Below, piece by piece: positions 45,367-54,964 of a DNA stretch of 64,000 nt (position 1 is the stretch's first letter; the number at the start of each line of letters is the position of its first letter). Source of the DNA: UTCFX2 sp002050125. Lineage in GTDB: Bacteria > Chloroflexota > Anaerolineae > Anaerolineales > UBA4823. Under the pieces are notes generated by a model. That model worked only from the letters and a program-made list of their open reading frames with translations, had not been told where the DNA came from and made no database searches. Position numbers and translations under genes: made by a program. The stretch covers positions 3,410,001-3,474,000 of the forward strand of contig JAOSJQ010000001.1 in NCBI GenBank assembly GCA_027494035.1. The letters are read 5' to 3'.

Positions 45367-46150
45367 ATGTATACTATCAAAACTCTTCCAGCGCTCTATC
45401 AGGAACTCGCTGACTGGTGGCCTCTCCTATCCTCGCCCGAGGACTATGCGGAAGAGGCGGGCTTCTACCAGCGCGCCCTGCTTGCGGCATGCGCCTTCAT
45501 CCCCCGAACCCTGCTCGAATTGGGATCAGGCGGCGGGAACAATGCTTCTCACTTGAAGCAGCGCTTTCAGATGACCCTGGTTGACATTTCACCAAATATG
45601 CTACGGGTCAGCCAGGAATTGAATCCCGAATGTGAACACGTGCAGGACGACATGCGTAAAGTCAGGCTGGGGCGTCAATTCGATGCCGTCTTCATTCATG
45701 ATGCAATCGTGTATATGGCATCGATCTCGGATTTGACCAGCGCTATCGAGACGGCATTTATCCATTGCAAACCTGGCGGCGTCGCGCTTTTCGCGCCAGA
45801 CTGCATTCGTGAGACCTTCAAGGCGTCGACCAGCCATGGCGGTCACGATCGCGGGAATCGAAGCCTGCGCTACCTGGAATGGACCTGGGATCCCGATCCT
45901 ACCGATACAACCTACATCTTCGACATGGTTTATGTGTTGCGCGAAGGAACCGCGGAGGTCCGCTGTGTGCACCGATCGCCATACCTGTGGTCTGTTCGGT
46001 CGCGCTGAATGGCTCCAGATAATGACGCAAGCGGGTTTCGAGGCATGGTCGCTGCCATTTGAACACACCGAGATTGAACCCGGCTCGGCGCACATTTTCA
46101 TAGGTCGTAAGCCAGATAATGGCTGCTCCAAAGAAGTAAAAAGTGATTAA
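45367..46150 (+). CDS. Class I SAM-dependent methyltransferase, frameshifted
   Basis: The frame starts at ATG 45367. The SAM site is 'RTLLELGSGGGNNASHLKQR' and 'MTLVDISPNMLRVSQELNPE'; motif IV is 'FDAVFIHDAIVYM' and 'CKPGGVALFAPD' is motif VI. After 'EVRCVH' (about 45968) the frame is off by one base; dropping one C gives 'DRHTCGLFGRAEWLQIMTQA' and a normal end 'HIFIGRKPDNG' with stop at 46148. Total about 260 aa. The last codons overlap the GTG of the proton ATPase gene by 8 nt. Substrate unknown. Confidence 0.8.
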
Positions 46151-48458
46151 TGGTCTATCTGCCGCGGAGGCTGAATCTCGCCTTCAGCAATTCGGTCCCA
46201 ATGCCATCCCTGAAGAAAAACCTTCCCGGCTGGTCGTTTTTCTTAAGAAGTTTTGGGGACCGGTACCCTGGATGCTGGAACTCAGCGTCATTCTCGAACT
46301 GCTCATCGGTCGGCACACCCAGGCGCTCGTTATCAGCCTGTTGTTGGTCTTCAATGCAGCGCTCGGTTATGTCCAGGAGAACCGCGCCCAGGAGGCGCTG
46401 GCGCTTCTGCAAAAGCGCCTCGCGGTTTCGGTGCGCGTCCGGCGCGATGGCGAGTGGCAAATCGTTCCGTCAAAAGAGATCGTCCCCGGTGATCTGATCC
46501 ATTTGCGCGTCGGCGATTTCGTCCCCGCCGATGTCACCCTGACGGACGGGCTGCTTTCGATCGACCAATCGGCATTGACCGGCGAAGCGCTGCCGGTCGA
46601 ACTGGAGGCGGGAAAGACCGCTTACACCGGAAGCATCGTCCAGCGCGGCGAGGCAAGCGGGGAAGTCACGGCTACGGGCGTGCGCACGTTCTACGGAAAA
46701 ACCGCAGAACTGGTGCGCGTCGCTAGAACCATCAGCCATTCAGAAACAACCATCCTTGGCATCGTCCGTTATTTAATCGCCTTCGACGCGTTGCTGGCAG
46801 CCGGTGTTTTGGTTTACGCCGTTGCGAACGCTCTGCCGCTCACCAGTTCGATTTCGTTCGCATTGATGCTGCTGGTCGCGTCTGTGCCTGCCTCATTGCC
46901 AACCACATTCACGCTGGCGTCGGCGCTCGGCGCGCAAGAACTAGCTGCGCAGGGCGTACTGGTGACGCGCCTGGCAGGCATCGAAGAAGCCGCCGCGATG
47001 GACGTGCTTTGCAGCGATAAGACCGGCACGATCACCAAGAACCAGCTCGCGCTCGCGGCGGTGTTTCCCTATGCGCCGTACTCTGAAGCGGAGGCGCTGC
47101 GGCTCGCTGCCATAGGCTGCGACGAATCGTCGCAGGACCCGATCGATCTGGCGATCCTCGCGGCGGCGCGCGAACGCAAGCTTACAAGCGGAAATGTTGA
47201 ACGACTGAGCTTCGCCCCCTTCGACCCGCAGACCAAACGGACCGAGACGCTGGCGCGCCTCGAAGGTCACGCAATGCGCATCGTCAAGGGTTATCCCGAA
47301 ACTGTTGAAGCGCTTGTAGCGAACGTTCACGGGCTGGCAAAAGACGTTATCGCGCTGTCCAAAAAAGGCTACCGCGTGATCGCGGTCGCCACGGGCGACA
47401 CAGAAATGCTCGAAATGCTCGCGCTGATGGGTTTTTACGACCCCCCGCGCGTAGACTCAAAAAACCTTATCGATTCGTTAAAGGAATTATCGGTGCGCGT
47501 GGTTATGGTAACCGGCGATGGGTTGACGACTGCCCGCGCCATAGCAACCCAGGTTGGCTTGGGCGGCTCGGCTTGCACGGCAGATGAATCAAGCCAACAA
47601 ATCGATGAAAATGACCTAACCTGCAATGTGATCGCCGGCGTTCTGCCGGAGGATAAATTCAAAATCGTCCAGGCTTTCCAGAAAAACAGACGCGTGGTCG
47701 GCATGACTGGCGATGGCGTGAACGACGCCCCGGCGTTGAAGCAAGCCGAGGTCGGTATTGCCGTCTCGAATGCGACCGATGTGGCACGCGCATCTGCCAG
47801 CGCCGTCCTGACCAACCCGGGTTTGAGCGGCGTGCTTTCCGTGGTCAAGATCGGTCGGCAAATCCACCAGCGCATGTTGACCTACACGTTCAACAAGCTC
47901 ATCAAGACGTTTCAGATTGCGCTTTTCCTCAGCGCCGGTCTGTGGTTGACCAGCCAATTTGTCACCACGCCGCGGCTGGTTGTGTTACTGTTGTTCGCCA
48001 ACGATTTCGTATCCATGTCCCTGGCTTCCGACCGCGTTCCATATTCGCGCATACCTGTGAGATGGCAAATCCGACCGTTGGTTGCCAGCGCGCTGGCGCT
48101 GGCTGCCGCCTGGTTGTTATTCTCGTTCGGGATCTTGTATCTGGGACTCGACGTATACCATCTCGATCTGGAAGAATTACAGACGTACATCTTTGTAATG
48201 CTGGTATTCACCGGACAGGCGAACGTATATCTGGTGCGCGAGCGCCGCGCTTTCTGGAAGTCGCGCCCCTGCGCCGCGCTTCTGATCAGCACGTTAGGCG
48301 ACGTAATTGCGGTGACCGCGCTGGCTGTCTTTGGGATTTTAATGGCGCCGATCAGCCTGGGGATCATCGCCGTGCTGCTGGGGCTGATTATTTTGTACGC
48401 GTTCGTTGTCGACGCCTTCAAAGTGGCAGTGCTCCGGCGCATGGGCTTCACAGAATAG
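46143..48458 (+). CDS. Plasma-membrane proton-efflux P-type ATPase (type IIIA)
   Basis: 771 aa from GTG 46143. Cytoplasmic N-terminus ('LSAAEAESRLQQFGPNAIPE'), actuator motif 'SALTGEALPVE' (SGE-type TGE), phosphorylation site 'CSDKTGTITKNQ' (Asp292), and hinge 'GMTGDGVNDAPALKQAEVGI'. The membrane segments include 'MLLVASVPASLPTTFTLASA', the PVALP-like motif of H+ pumps. Length is near that of archaeal and bacterial H+-ATPases that lack the long C-terminal regulatory region. It uses ATP to move protons out of the cell. The start overlaps the methyltransferase end, suggesting one transcript from the decarboxylase on, perhaps an acid-stress unit. Confidence 0.93.
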   Translation: MINGLSAAEAESRLQQFGPNAIPEEKPSRLVVFLKKFWGPVPWMLELSVILELLIGRHTQALVISLLLVFNAALGYVQENRAQEALALLQKRLAVSVRVRRDGEWQIVPSKEIVPGDLIHLRVGDFVPADVTLTDGLLSIDQSALTGEALPVELEAGKTAYTGSIVQRGEASGEVTATGVRTFYGKTAELVRVARTISHSETTILGIVRYLIAFDALLAAGVLVYAVANALPLTSSISFALMLLVASVPASLPTTFTLASALGAQELAAQGVLVTRLAGIEEAAAMDVLCSDKTGTITKNQLALAAVFPYAPYSEAEALRLAAIGCDESSQDPIDLAILAAARERKLTSGNVERLSFAPFDPQTKRTETLARLEGHAMRIVKGYPETVEALVANVHGLAKDVIALSKKGYRVIAVATGDTEMLEMLALMGFYDPPRVDSKNLIDSLKELSVRVVMVTGDGLTTARAIATQVGLGGSACTADESSQQIDENDLTCNVIAGVLPEDKFKIVQAFQKNRRVVGMTGDGVNDAPALKQAEVGIAVSNATDVARASASAVLTNPGLSGVLSVVKIGRQIHQRMLTYTFNKLIKTFQIALFLSAGLWLTSQFVTTPRLVVLLLFANDFVSMSLASDRVPYSRIPVRWQIRPLVASALALAAAWLLFSFGILYLGLDVYHLDLEELQTYIFVMLVFTGQANVYLVRERRAFWKSRPCAALLISTLGDVIAVTALAVFGILMAPISLGIIAVLLGLIILYAFVVDAFKVAVLRRMGFTE

Positions 48459-48798
48459 TGAACGCAGCTGGTCCGGAGAAACCACCTAACCCACCCCAAA
48501 ATCCCGTAAATTTAAGGAGTCCCGAACAAGGGTTTTTCTCCTTCCCCAAATCTGCCGGATTTGGGGGAGGCCGGGTAGGGGTGTGGGGGTAAGCGCACAC
48601 ACCCTTCAATTATGTAAGACGCAACCAAAAACGTGCTACTTCAAACTCAAGCGAAATCGCGCGTGGTAAGATGTTTTCAGCGTGCAGTACCGCAGTCCTA
48701 ATTGGAATAACATCACGCCATGCGCGCCAGGCCCTTTGGGTTTTCGATTGCCAGCATCCCCGCCGCCCTTAGGGCCCGCAATTTGAAAGAGAGTCAAA
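48459..48798. other. Intergenic region with a large palindrome
   Basis: About 340 bp without a recognised gene. It contains the GC-rich inverted repeat at 48538-48570 and possible read-through regions. No promoter for the gene at 48799 could be defined. Confidence 0.4.
48538..48570. repeat. Palindromic repeat element (REP-like)
   Basis: CCTTCCCCAAATC (48540-48552) pairs with GATTTGGGGGAGG (48558-48570) with one wobble position around a 5-nt loop. There is no T-run. Similar 'ccccaaatctgccggatttgggg' blocks followed by 'ggccgggtaggggtg' are the kind of interspersed palindrome found in many copies in some genomes; only one copy occurs in this window. Confidence 0.5.
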
Positions 48799-49260
48799 AT
48801 GCTGCGAGCCGAGCCTTCGGGCAACCTTTCATGGAGTTTCAAAATCTTCGAAGACAACCGTCCGATCGGTACGGCAAACTTCGCCTGGTTTCAAGGATTG
48901 CCTCAACCCATCGTTGTCCGCAGCGAGCAGTTCACGGTTGACCCGTTGAATATCGAATCGAATGAATTTGTCCTGCATCAAAACGGGAGCGTTATTGCAA
49001 AAACTCGGCTGAACGGTGGGCGCTTTCACCATCGGTTCTATGTCGATTACGGCGCTAAGAGCTTCGAGATTCGCCCTGATGGCTGGAGCGGAGCTGGCTT
49101 GGAAGTGATCGAAAACAAGCAAAAACTGGGCGCCATCCAACGAACCGGACGACTTACGCGCAACACCCAAATCGATTTACCGAAGTACATTCCAACTGGT
49201 GTGCGTGCCTTCATCCTGGGCTACGGCCTCAACGTCTGGGCGCAGACAGGCGCTGCTTGA
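48799..49260 (+). CDS. Hypothetical protein, LURP-one/tubby-like pattern
   Basis: 153 aa. Strand-rich with 'SWSFKIFEDNRPIGTANFAW', 'NEFVLHQNGSVIAKTRLNGG', 'FYVDYGAKSFEIRPDG' and 'NTQIDLPKYIPTGVRAFILG', a pattern of alternating strands and a final helix recalling the LURP-one/tubby beta-barrel, though I cannot confirm this. There is no signal peptide. GAGAG lies about 8 nt before the ATG. It converges on the FG-GAP gene, with a terminator hairpin between them. Confidence 0.55.
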   Translation: MLRAEPSGNLSWSFKIFEDNRPIGTANFAWFQGLPQPIVVRSEQFTVDPLNIESNEFVLHQNGSVIAKTRLNGGRFHHRFYVDYGAKSFEIRPDGWSGAGLEVIENKQKLGAIQRTGRLTRNTQIDLPKYIPTGVRAFILGYGLNVWAQTGAA

Positions 49261-49310
49261 GCCCTGCAATCCCGCCAGATTACATCACGCTACAGGCTGA
49301 ACGGCATCAC

Positions 49311-49344
49311 ACAGGGGCTGCCTCAAAAACGAGACAGCCCCTGT
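49311..49344. terminator. Hairpin terminator between convergent genes
   Basis: ACAGGGGCTGCCTC (49311-49324) pairs with GAGACAGCCCCTGT (49331-49344), 13 of 14 bp, loop AAAAAC. It lies between the stops at 49260 (plus) and 49373 (minus) and could serve both strands; a long T-run is absent. Confidence 0.65.
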
Positions 49345-49372
49345 ACATTTCAACCAGCAAACTGATCGTCTT

Positions 49373-51370
49373 TTACCTTCCAGCAAACGGCAAATACACT
49401 GCCAGCCCATTGACGGCTGCAACAGCATACCGCGTCAGCTTTCCCCCAATCCCGTCATTGATTTGCACAGTCGTTTCGAGCAGCAAAGGGTTGCTGATCC
49501 CGGTAGGCGCCTGAGCATGATAGCGGATCGTGACCAGTGTCCCCTCCTGAACCTTGCCGCTCCAGGCAATTTGACCCCCAGCATCGTTCGGGGTGCCGAA
49601 TGAAGCCCAAACGTCGCCCAAGTAGTTCAGCGCTGCCGGAATGTTGGCTGTCAGCGTGACGTTCGGCAAATCCGGTCCTGGGTTGCGCAAGGTGATCGTG
49701 TAAGTCAGCACATCGCCAGCCGAGGGCAGCATGGGCTGAACCTGCGCGCTTGAACCGTTGAGCGAGCCGCGCAGCGGAGCGCCGTTGCGCAGGTAGCTTC
49801 CGCGTCCGGTGTGCCAATAAACGACCGCGTCGGCTGTTCCAGGCAAATCGTACGCCACAACCCCTGAGTGGGCGGTGTTGATCACAATTTCCAGGTCAGG
49901 GTCGCTGTCGATACTTGCCAGCGTCGGCGCCGCCATAGCGCCATTCCAGTTCGCGCCTCCAAATGCCGCCGGGAGGTCAACCGTCTTGAGTGGATTGCCC
50001 TGGTGATCCAGAATGTGCAAACGACCGGTGCGGTTGCTGCCCTTTTGCGTCCAGGAAGCGAAAAGCACCTCCGGCGTGCCGTTGTTGTCCAGGTCAGCCA
50101 CAACCGGTTCGCTCGGGAAACGATAAAACCCTTCTGCGGGATTGTAAACCGAATACGGCCAGGCGCCATGCTCGCTCTTGTCCAGCCAGAAAGCGTGCAT
50201 CTTCCCATCGTAAGACGGAAACAAGATTTCGAGCACGCCATCGCCGTCCAGGTCAACGGTCACGGGGTTTGGCGCGATGTCCTCGATCACGTTGTAATTC
50301 ATGCTGAGCGGCGCTCCAGTGTTCACCGGCGGCGTGGACCAATCATACACGCCCGCCTTAAATCGGGTGCGGTCAGCGTTGAGGATGTATGGAGTATTGT
50401 AAAGATCGGTATACGGGTTGGTGTTGCAGTTGTGCACGTTGCCGATCACGACGATTTCTTTTTTCCCATCTCCGTTCAAATCAACGACATTCGCCGGACC
50501 GATTGCGAAGTTTGCGCGCGCCGTATTTGGCTGATCACAGGGACCCCAGCCGCGCACTTCGTATTCAAGGTTCACGTAAGCCGGCACTTCAGACCACAGA
50601 TCCATGTCGTGTCCGGGGTGATCGTGGTAAAGCGAATTGGTCGGGTACTGCGTCCCATTGGCGCGAAACGCGCCAATCGTGATTGTGTCGGAAGGGATGA
50701 TTAATTCGAGTTGCCCATCGTTATTAATATCCCCCAGTCCGATCGTGTCGTTATAGATCCCCGCAGCCGAGCCTTCGCTGCCAGCAATTTGAGGCCAGCC
50801 CGAACGGAGTGCGCCGTTATGCTCATAAACCCAGGCGTTTACCCGATTCAGCTGGGCTCGCCCTACCGCCAGTTCCAAGTCGCCGTCCTGGTCGAGGTCT
50901 CCCGCCGCCAGGGAACGGAATTCATTGTTGGCTGGATGAGCTGTCCAAAGCACCGCCCCGGTATGGCTCAGCGCGCGCAGATAACCCTCGCCATGCGCGG
51001 TAACGATCTCGAGATCGCCGTCACCTTCCAGATCAGCCAGCACCACGCCGGGCCAAACGCGCCCGCTGCCGCTCGGCGCCGGTCGGCTCCATTTCAGCCC
51101 CCCGGTCGCGCCGTTCAACACAAACAGCGTATACGTCGCCGCGATCACCTCCGGCGTCCCATCGCCGTCCAGGTCTGCCACAGCAGGAGATGAATACCAA
51201 CCTGTCTCACACCAGGAACTGTAGCACCCGCCGCGCTGCCATTTCAACACCGGGGTCTGTATCGCGTCAGGCGCAGCAGGAACTGCAGGGCTTTGATGCT
51301 CGGGCGCTGGAGTTGGGAAAACAGCAGCCAGCAAAAATAAAACAGAAAACCATGCTAGAGGTTTTTTCAT
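49373..51370 (-). CDS. Secreted FG-GAP/VCBS repeat protein with DUF11-like domain
   Basis: 665 aa from ATG 51370 (GTG 51373 is possible). Signal peptide 'MKKPLAWFSVLFLLAAVFPT'. Several FG-GAP/VCBS units with the Ca-binding 'D-x-DGDG' loop ('AVADLDGDGTPEVIAATY', 'VLADLEGDGDLEIVTAHG', 'AAGDLDQDGDLELAVGRA', 'GLGDINNDGQLELIIPSD') build an integrin-like beta-propeller. The C-terminal 130 residues contain a DUF11-like module ('VLTYTITLRNPGPDLPNVTL'). It is exported and probably surface-located or released. The start overlaps the stop of the CAP/LysM gene (TGATG), so both envelope proteins come from one message. Confidence 0.85.
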   Translation of the reverse strand: MKKPLAWFSVLFLLAAVFPTPAPEHQSPAVPAAPDAIQTPVLKWQRGGCYSSWCETGWYSSPAVADLDGDGTPEVIAATYTLFVLNGATGGLKWSRPAPSGSGRVWPGVVLADLEGDGDLEIVTAHGEGYLRALSHTGAVLWTAHPANNEFRSLAAGDLDQDGDLELAVGRAQLNRVNAWVYEHNGALRSGWPQIAGSEGSAAGIYNDTIGLGDINNDGQLELIIPSDTITIGAFRANGTQYPTNSLYHDHPGHDMDLWSEVPAYVNLEYEVRGWGPCDQPNTARANFAIGPANVVDLNGDGKKEIVVIGNVHNCNTNPYTDLYNTPYILNADRTRFKAGVYDWSTPPVNTGAPLSMNYNVIEDIAPNPVTVDLDGDGVLEILFPSYDGKMHAFWLDKSEHGAWPYSVYNPAEGFYRFPSEPVVADLDNNGTPEVLFASWTQKGSNRTGRLHILDHQGNPLKTVDLPAAFGGANWNGAMAAPTLASIDSDPDLEIVINTAHSGVVAYDLPGTADAVVYWHTGRGSYLRNGAPLRGSLNGSSAQVQPMLPSAGDVLTYTITLRNPGPDLPNVTLTANIPAALNYLGDVWASFGTPNDAGGQIAWSGKVQEGTLVTIRYHAQAPTGISNPLLLETTVQINDGIGGKLTRYAVAAVNGLAVYLPFAGR

Positions 51371-52386
51371 CACCGCCTCCCTCCCTTAAAGCTGGAAACC
51401 AGAACAACCACGACGCCGATTACCCCCAGAATAATTAATGAGACCGCCAAGACTTTTGTCCCCGAAATGCCGCTCAGATCGATTGCAGGCGACGCCAGTG
51501 GCTCCTCCTGAGTTACTGAGGCGATGGGGGTTTCGCTTGCCGCCAGGGTTGGAGTTTCTGGCGAGGACGGAGCTTCTGGCGTTGATGACGCTTCCGCCAG
51601 GGATGAAGCCAACGTAACCTGCCCGGCGCTCGCTGTCTCTTGCACCGCTATGGTTTCTGTCACGGCGGGTGTCACATCGCTGACCCGGCGGATGACCAGT
51701 TTTTGACCGGCGTAAATTTCGTTCGATCCAGGAGGTAAGCCGTTGAGCTCGCGAATCTCGTCGATTTTCACCCCGTAGGCAATCGCGATGCTCCACAGCG
51801 CCTGACCGTAACCAACCTCATGTACAACCAGCCCATTTGGACCCGGAGCAGCCGTAGCAATGGGAACCAGCGCTATTTGGGTCTCAACTGGCGCCGGTGT
51901 TGAACCGCTCGGCGCTTGATTAGGCGATGGCAGCGTTGCCGCGCTCTGCCCGGGGCGCACATCCAACGTAACGTAGACCGTATCGCCGCTCACGGCGATG
52001 CCCACGCCAGCGAAGCCGGTTTCATAGCCCAACAGCGTGTGCGTGTGCAGCGCGTCCGCCCAAATCTGACTGATGATGATGTTTGGCGTCAACAAGCTAG
52101 CCGAACCCGCCGCAATATTTTCAGTGATGCCATATGCGCCTGACGTTGACCCATCGCTGTGTACATGAGTGCTCTGCCCGATTTTTGCTTGATACTCGGA
52201 GTGCTTTTGGGCGTAAGCCATTAACTCCCCGTCGCGCTGATAAGGTGGGAGCCCGCGCGCCGCCCTTAGCGCATTGATCGCTGCCAGCAAATCGCCTGCG
52301 CTGAAAGATTGGGCGCGCGCTGAAACGAGGGGGGTGAAAAGCAGAAACAAATAGACCAGAAGAAAAATCCGCTGGACGGATCGCAT
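51370..52386 (-). CDS. Exported CAP-domain protein with LysM and C-terminal membrane anchor
   Basis: 338 aa from ATG 52386. Signal 'QRIFLLVYLFLLFTPLVSAR'. The CAP (SCP/PR1) domain spans about 25-150 with 'AINALRAARGLPPYQRDGEL', 'HSEYQAKIGQSTHVHSDGST', and 'ITENIAAGSA'. A LysM peptidoglycan-binding module follows ('VGYGQALWSIAIAYGVKIDE', 'NEIYAGQKLVI'), then a Ser/Thr/Pro-rich stalk and a terminal helix ('VLAVSLIILGVIGVVVVLVS') with GGRR tail. It is wall-bound and membrane-anchored. Its TGA overlaps the ATG of the FG-GAP gene. The opposite-strand lipoprotein gene starts about 75 bp away. Confidence 0.88.
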   Translation of the reverse strand: MRSVQRIFLLVYLFLLFTPLVSARAQSFSAGDLLAAINALRAARGLPPYQRDGELMAYAQKHSEYQAKIGQSTHVHSDGSTSGAYGITENIAAGSASLLTPNIIISQIWADALHTHTLLGYETGFAGVGIAVSGDTVYVTLDVRPGQSAATLPSPNQAPSGSTPAPVETQIALVPIATAAPGPNGLVVHEVGYGQALWSIAIAYGVKIDEIRELNGLPPGSNEIYAGQKLVIRRVSDVTPAVTETIAVQETASAGQVTLASSLAEASSTPEAPSSPETPTLAASETPIASVTQEEPLASPAIDLSGISGTKVLAVSLIILGVIGVVVVLVSSFKGGRR

Positions 52387-52460
52387 ACGTGAATTATGCC
52401 ACATTTCATCGCTGCCTCGCGCACGCATACGCGGTAAAATCACCCCAGGAGAACCCCAAT

Positions 52461-53393
52461 ATGCCCGCTGCCCTGCCCCGCTGCATTCTGCTGATTCTTG
52501 TTGTCACGCTGGCTGCTTGCCAGCCAGCCGCACCTGCCATCCCAACTGCCACGAGCGAACAAGACGCTTACTACGCTTCGGTTGCAACGATCGCGGCGCA
52601 GCTCACCGGTATCGCGAGCGGTTCCGGACCTGGCAATAACGGCGCTTCCGCCCTCCCACCAGCCGAGGCGCCTACAGAGACGCTGCCAAACACCTCAACC
52701 CCGCGCCCAACCGAGACGCGCGCCCCAACCGAGACGCCGCTCCCCAGCCCGACGCTGATGCTGACCGCCCCAACAGACACGCCCGCCGACACGCCCCTCG
52801 CGGGTGGACATCCTTTAGAAGGGTTGGGTGAGCCTTCTTTTGTCGACACCTTTGCGGAAGGACCCGGAAATTGGGCAGTCTATAATGATGAGCATGTCGC
52901 GATGTTCGCCGGCGAGGATAGTTTGATCATGGTCGCGCTGGATGCCAGCCGGCGAGACCCCTACGATGCCTGGATGGTCTCGCCGGTGAACCTGACAAAC
53001 CTCTACCTGGAAGTGTCCGCTACGCCCGGGGAATGCGCCGGGCTGGATCGGTACGGGCTGCTCATCCGGGCAGCCGCAGATGCGAGCACCGCTTATGTCT
53101 ACGGCTTTTCATGCGATGGCAAATACTCGCTGCGGCTTTGGGATGGTGAAAAATTCTACATGCTCAAAGAATGGACGACCAGCCAGTTCATCCACAAAGG
53201 CGCAAACCAAACCAACCTCCTGGGCATACGCGCCGAGGAGGATGCCTTTAGTCTTTACGCCAACGATGTCCTGCTCACCGAGATCAAAGATGACCGATAT
53301 ACATCCGGCGCGGTTGGGCTGTTTGTTGGCGCAGTGCAGACAGACGAGTTCCAGGTCGTTTTCGATCGGGTCGCCTGGTGGCTGCTCCCCTGA
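52461..53393 (+). CDS. Lipoprotein with a concanavalin-like (3-keto-disaccharide hydrolase/LamG) domain
   Basis: 310 aa from ATG 52461, which has AGGAG upstream. Signal with lipobox: 'CILLILVVTLAAC'. A Pro/Thr-rich spacer of about 90 residues ('STPRPTETRAPTETPLPSPT') leads to a jelly-roll domain ('FVDTFAEGPGNWAVYNDEHV', 'YVYGFSCDGKYSLRLWDGEK', 'YTSGAVGLFVGAVQTDEFQV'), a pattern common to LamG/DUF1080 sheets that bind or cleave glycans. No catalytic residue can be named. It is displayed on the outer face of the membrane through the spacer. It converges on pepA with no gap. Confidence 0.8.
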   Translation: MPAALPRCILLILVVTLAACQPAAPAIPTATSEQDAYYASVATIAAQLTGIASGSGPGNNGASALPPAEAPTETLPNTSTPRPTETRAPTETPLPSPTLMLTAPTDTPADTPLAGGHPLEGLGEPSFVDTFAEGPGNWAVYNDEHVAMFAGEDSLIMVALDASRRDPYDAWMVSPVNLTNLYLEVSATPGECAGLDRYGLLIRAAADASTAYVYGFSCDGKYSLRLWDGEKFYMLKEWTTSQFIHKGANQTNLLGIRAEEDAFSLYANDVLLTEIKDDRYTSGAVGLFVGAVQTDEFQVVFDRVAWWLLP

Positions 53394-54893
53394 TCACCGC
53401 TTCCATTTACGCAGAAAATCGACCAGCAGGCGCACCCCATAACCGGTCGCGCCCATCGGGGTGTATGGGTTCTCCTGGGATGGATCAACCTGAACCATGC
53501 CGGCGATGTCAAGGTGCGCCCAGGGATAATCGACGAACTCCTTCAGGAAGATCGCCGAGGTTCCAACGCCGCCGTAGCGAGTGCCCGAATTAGCCACGTC
53601 GGCAACCAGCGATTTGATCTTTCGCTTGTAATCATCCCAGAGCGGCAGCGCCCACAGTTTCTCTTGCATGCGCTGACCGCTTTCTATCAGCTTTTCTTGT
53701 AAAGCCGGCTCATTGCAGAAAATCCCGGCGGCTACCCCGGCGCCCAGCGCAACGACGCACGCGCCGGTCAGCGTCGCCAAGTCAACAACCGCTTGGGGCT
53801 TGAACTGGCTGGCATAAACCAGCGCATCTGCAAGCACCAGGCGACCTTCGGCGTCGGTGCTGATAATCTCGATCGTCTTCCCATTGCTAGCGGTCAGAAT
53901 ATCTGCCGGGCGGAATGCCCGCCCATCCGGCATGTTCTCGGTGCAGGGCAGAATTGCGATCAGGCGCAGTGGCAAGTCAAGCTCGCCCGCAACCTGCATG
54001 GCGCCCAGCACTGCGGCTGCGCCTGCCATATCGGTTTTCATGTCCTCGAGCTTTTCCGCTGGCTTTAATGAGATACCACCCGTATCAAACGTGATCCCTT
54101 TGCCAACCAACACCAACGTGTCCAGGTCGGTTCTGTTGGAGTTATGTTCCAATATAATGAATGCCGGCGGCTCCTCTGCCCCTTTTGCGACTGCCAGGAA
54201 CGCCCCCATATGCCGCTCGGCTGCCCAAGCGCGGTCACCCACGGTCACGTTCATATGGTATTGATGGGCGATCTCACGCGCCTTGTCCGCAATATACGTG
54301 GGAGTGACGATATTGGGACCATACAGCACCAAGTCGCGCACCATGTACACCGCTCTGCCGTTAGCCTGAGCGACCCGCGCCCCCGCCTCGATTGCCGGCA
54401 GTTTGTTCTGGTCGAACTCGACCAGCGTAAGCTCCTCGATCACGTCCCATGGTTCTGGATATGCCTTGGGAGATTTATATAACCCAAGCATCGCCGCCTC
54501 GCCGGTTGCCTGGGCTGCGTCTGCGAGATCAACGCCCTCTACACCCGCCCCGTGGACGATGCTGGCGACCTTGCGCGCGCCGAGATCGCGCGCTTTTTGC
54601 ATGGCAAAAGCCGAGGCGCGCCGCGCCGCTTCGAGGTCAAAATCTGCCTTTTCGCCCAGACCGGCGATCAGGACGCGCTGCGCCGCGATCGCGCCGCGTG
54701 GATAGACCGACCCAACTTCACCCAGCTTGCCGCGCAGATCTCCGCTCTTAATCAACTCGCGAATTAGTCCTCCCAGCGCCTGGTCCACTGCTCCGGTAGC
54801 GCCGTCAGGCTCGGTTACTCCCGCGAACAGGTTCACAATGATTGTGTCTGCACCGCTTTCGATAATGTTGCCTTGAACGATATTAATCTTCAT
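53394..54893 (-). CDS. pepA: Leucyl aminopeptidase (M17)
   Basis: 499 aa, normal length. The N-terminal domain is followed by the C-terminal catalytic domain with the metal ligands in 'LVLVGKGITFDTGGISLKPA', 'MKTDMAGAAAVLGAMQ' and 'IISTDAEGRLVLADALVYAS' (family signature, NTDAEGRL with S for N). Cytoplasmic, two-metal, releases N-terminal residues from peptides. AGAGGAAAACC precedes the ATG at 54893. The Asn-to-Ser change in the signature is a minor variant. It appears intact and monocistronic. Confidence 0.95.
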   Translation of the reverse strand: MKINIVQGNIIESGADTIIVNLFAGVTEPDGATGAVDQALGGLIRELIKSGDLRGKLGEVGSVYPRGAIAAQRVLIAGLGEKADFDLEAARRASAFAMQKARDLGARKVASIVHGAGVEGVDLADAAQATGEAAMLGLYKSPKAYPEPWDVIEELTLVEFDQNKLPAIEAGARVAQANGRAVYMVRDLVLYGPNIVTPTYIADKAREIAHQYHMNVTVGDRAWAAERHMGAFLAVAKGAEEPPAFIILEHNSNRTDLDTLVLVGKGITFDTGGISLKPAEKLEDMKTDMAGAAAVLGAMQVAGELDLPLRLIAILPCTENMPDGRAFRPADILTASNGKTIEIISTDAEGRLVLADALVYASQFKPQAVVDLATLTGACVVALGAGVAAGIFCNEPALQEKLIESGQRMQEKLWALPLWDDYKRKIKSLVADVANSGTRYGGVGTSAIFLKEFVDYPWAHLDIAGMVQVDPSQENPYTPMGATGYGVRLLVDFLRKWKR

Positions 54894-54964
54894 GGTTTTC
54901 CTCTCGATACTAAAGAATGCTTGAGGCGTGGCTGCTTTCAGGCGCAGCGCCGCCCCAATTAAGA

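Noticed and set aside
49868..50704. 278-codon plus-strand frame inside the FG-GAP gene
   Set aside because: Antisense shadow of the propeller repeats in GC-rich DNA; composition and lack of a start site argue against it.
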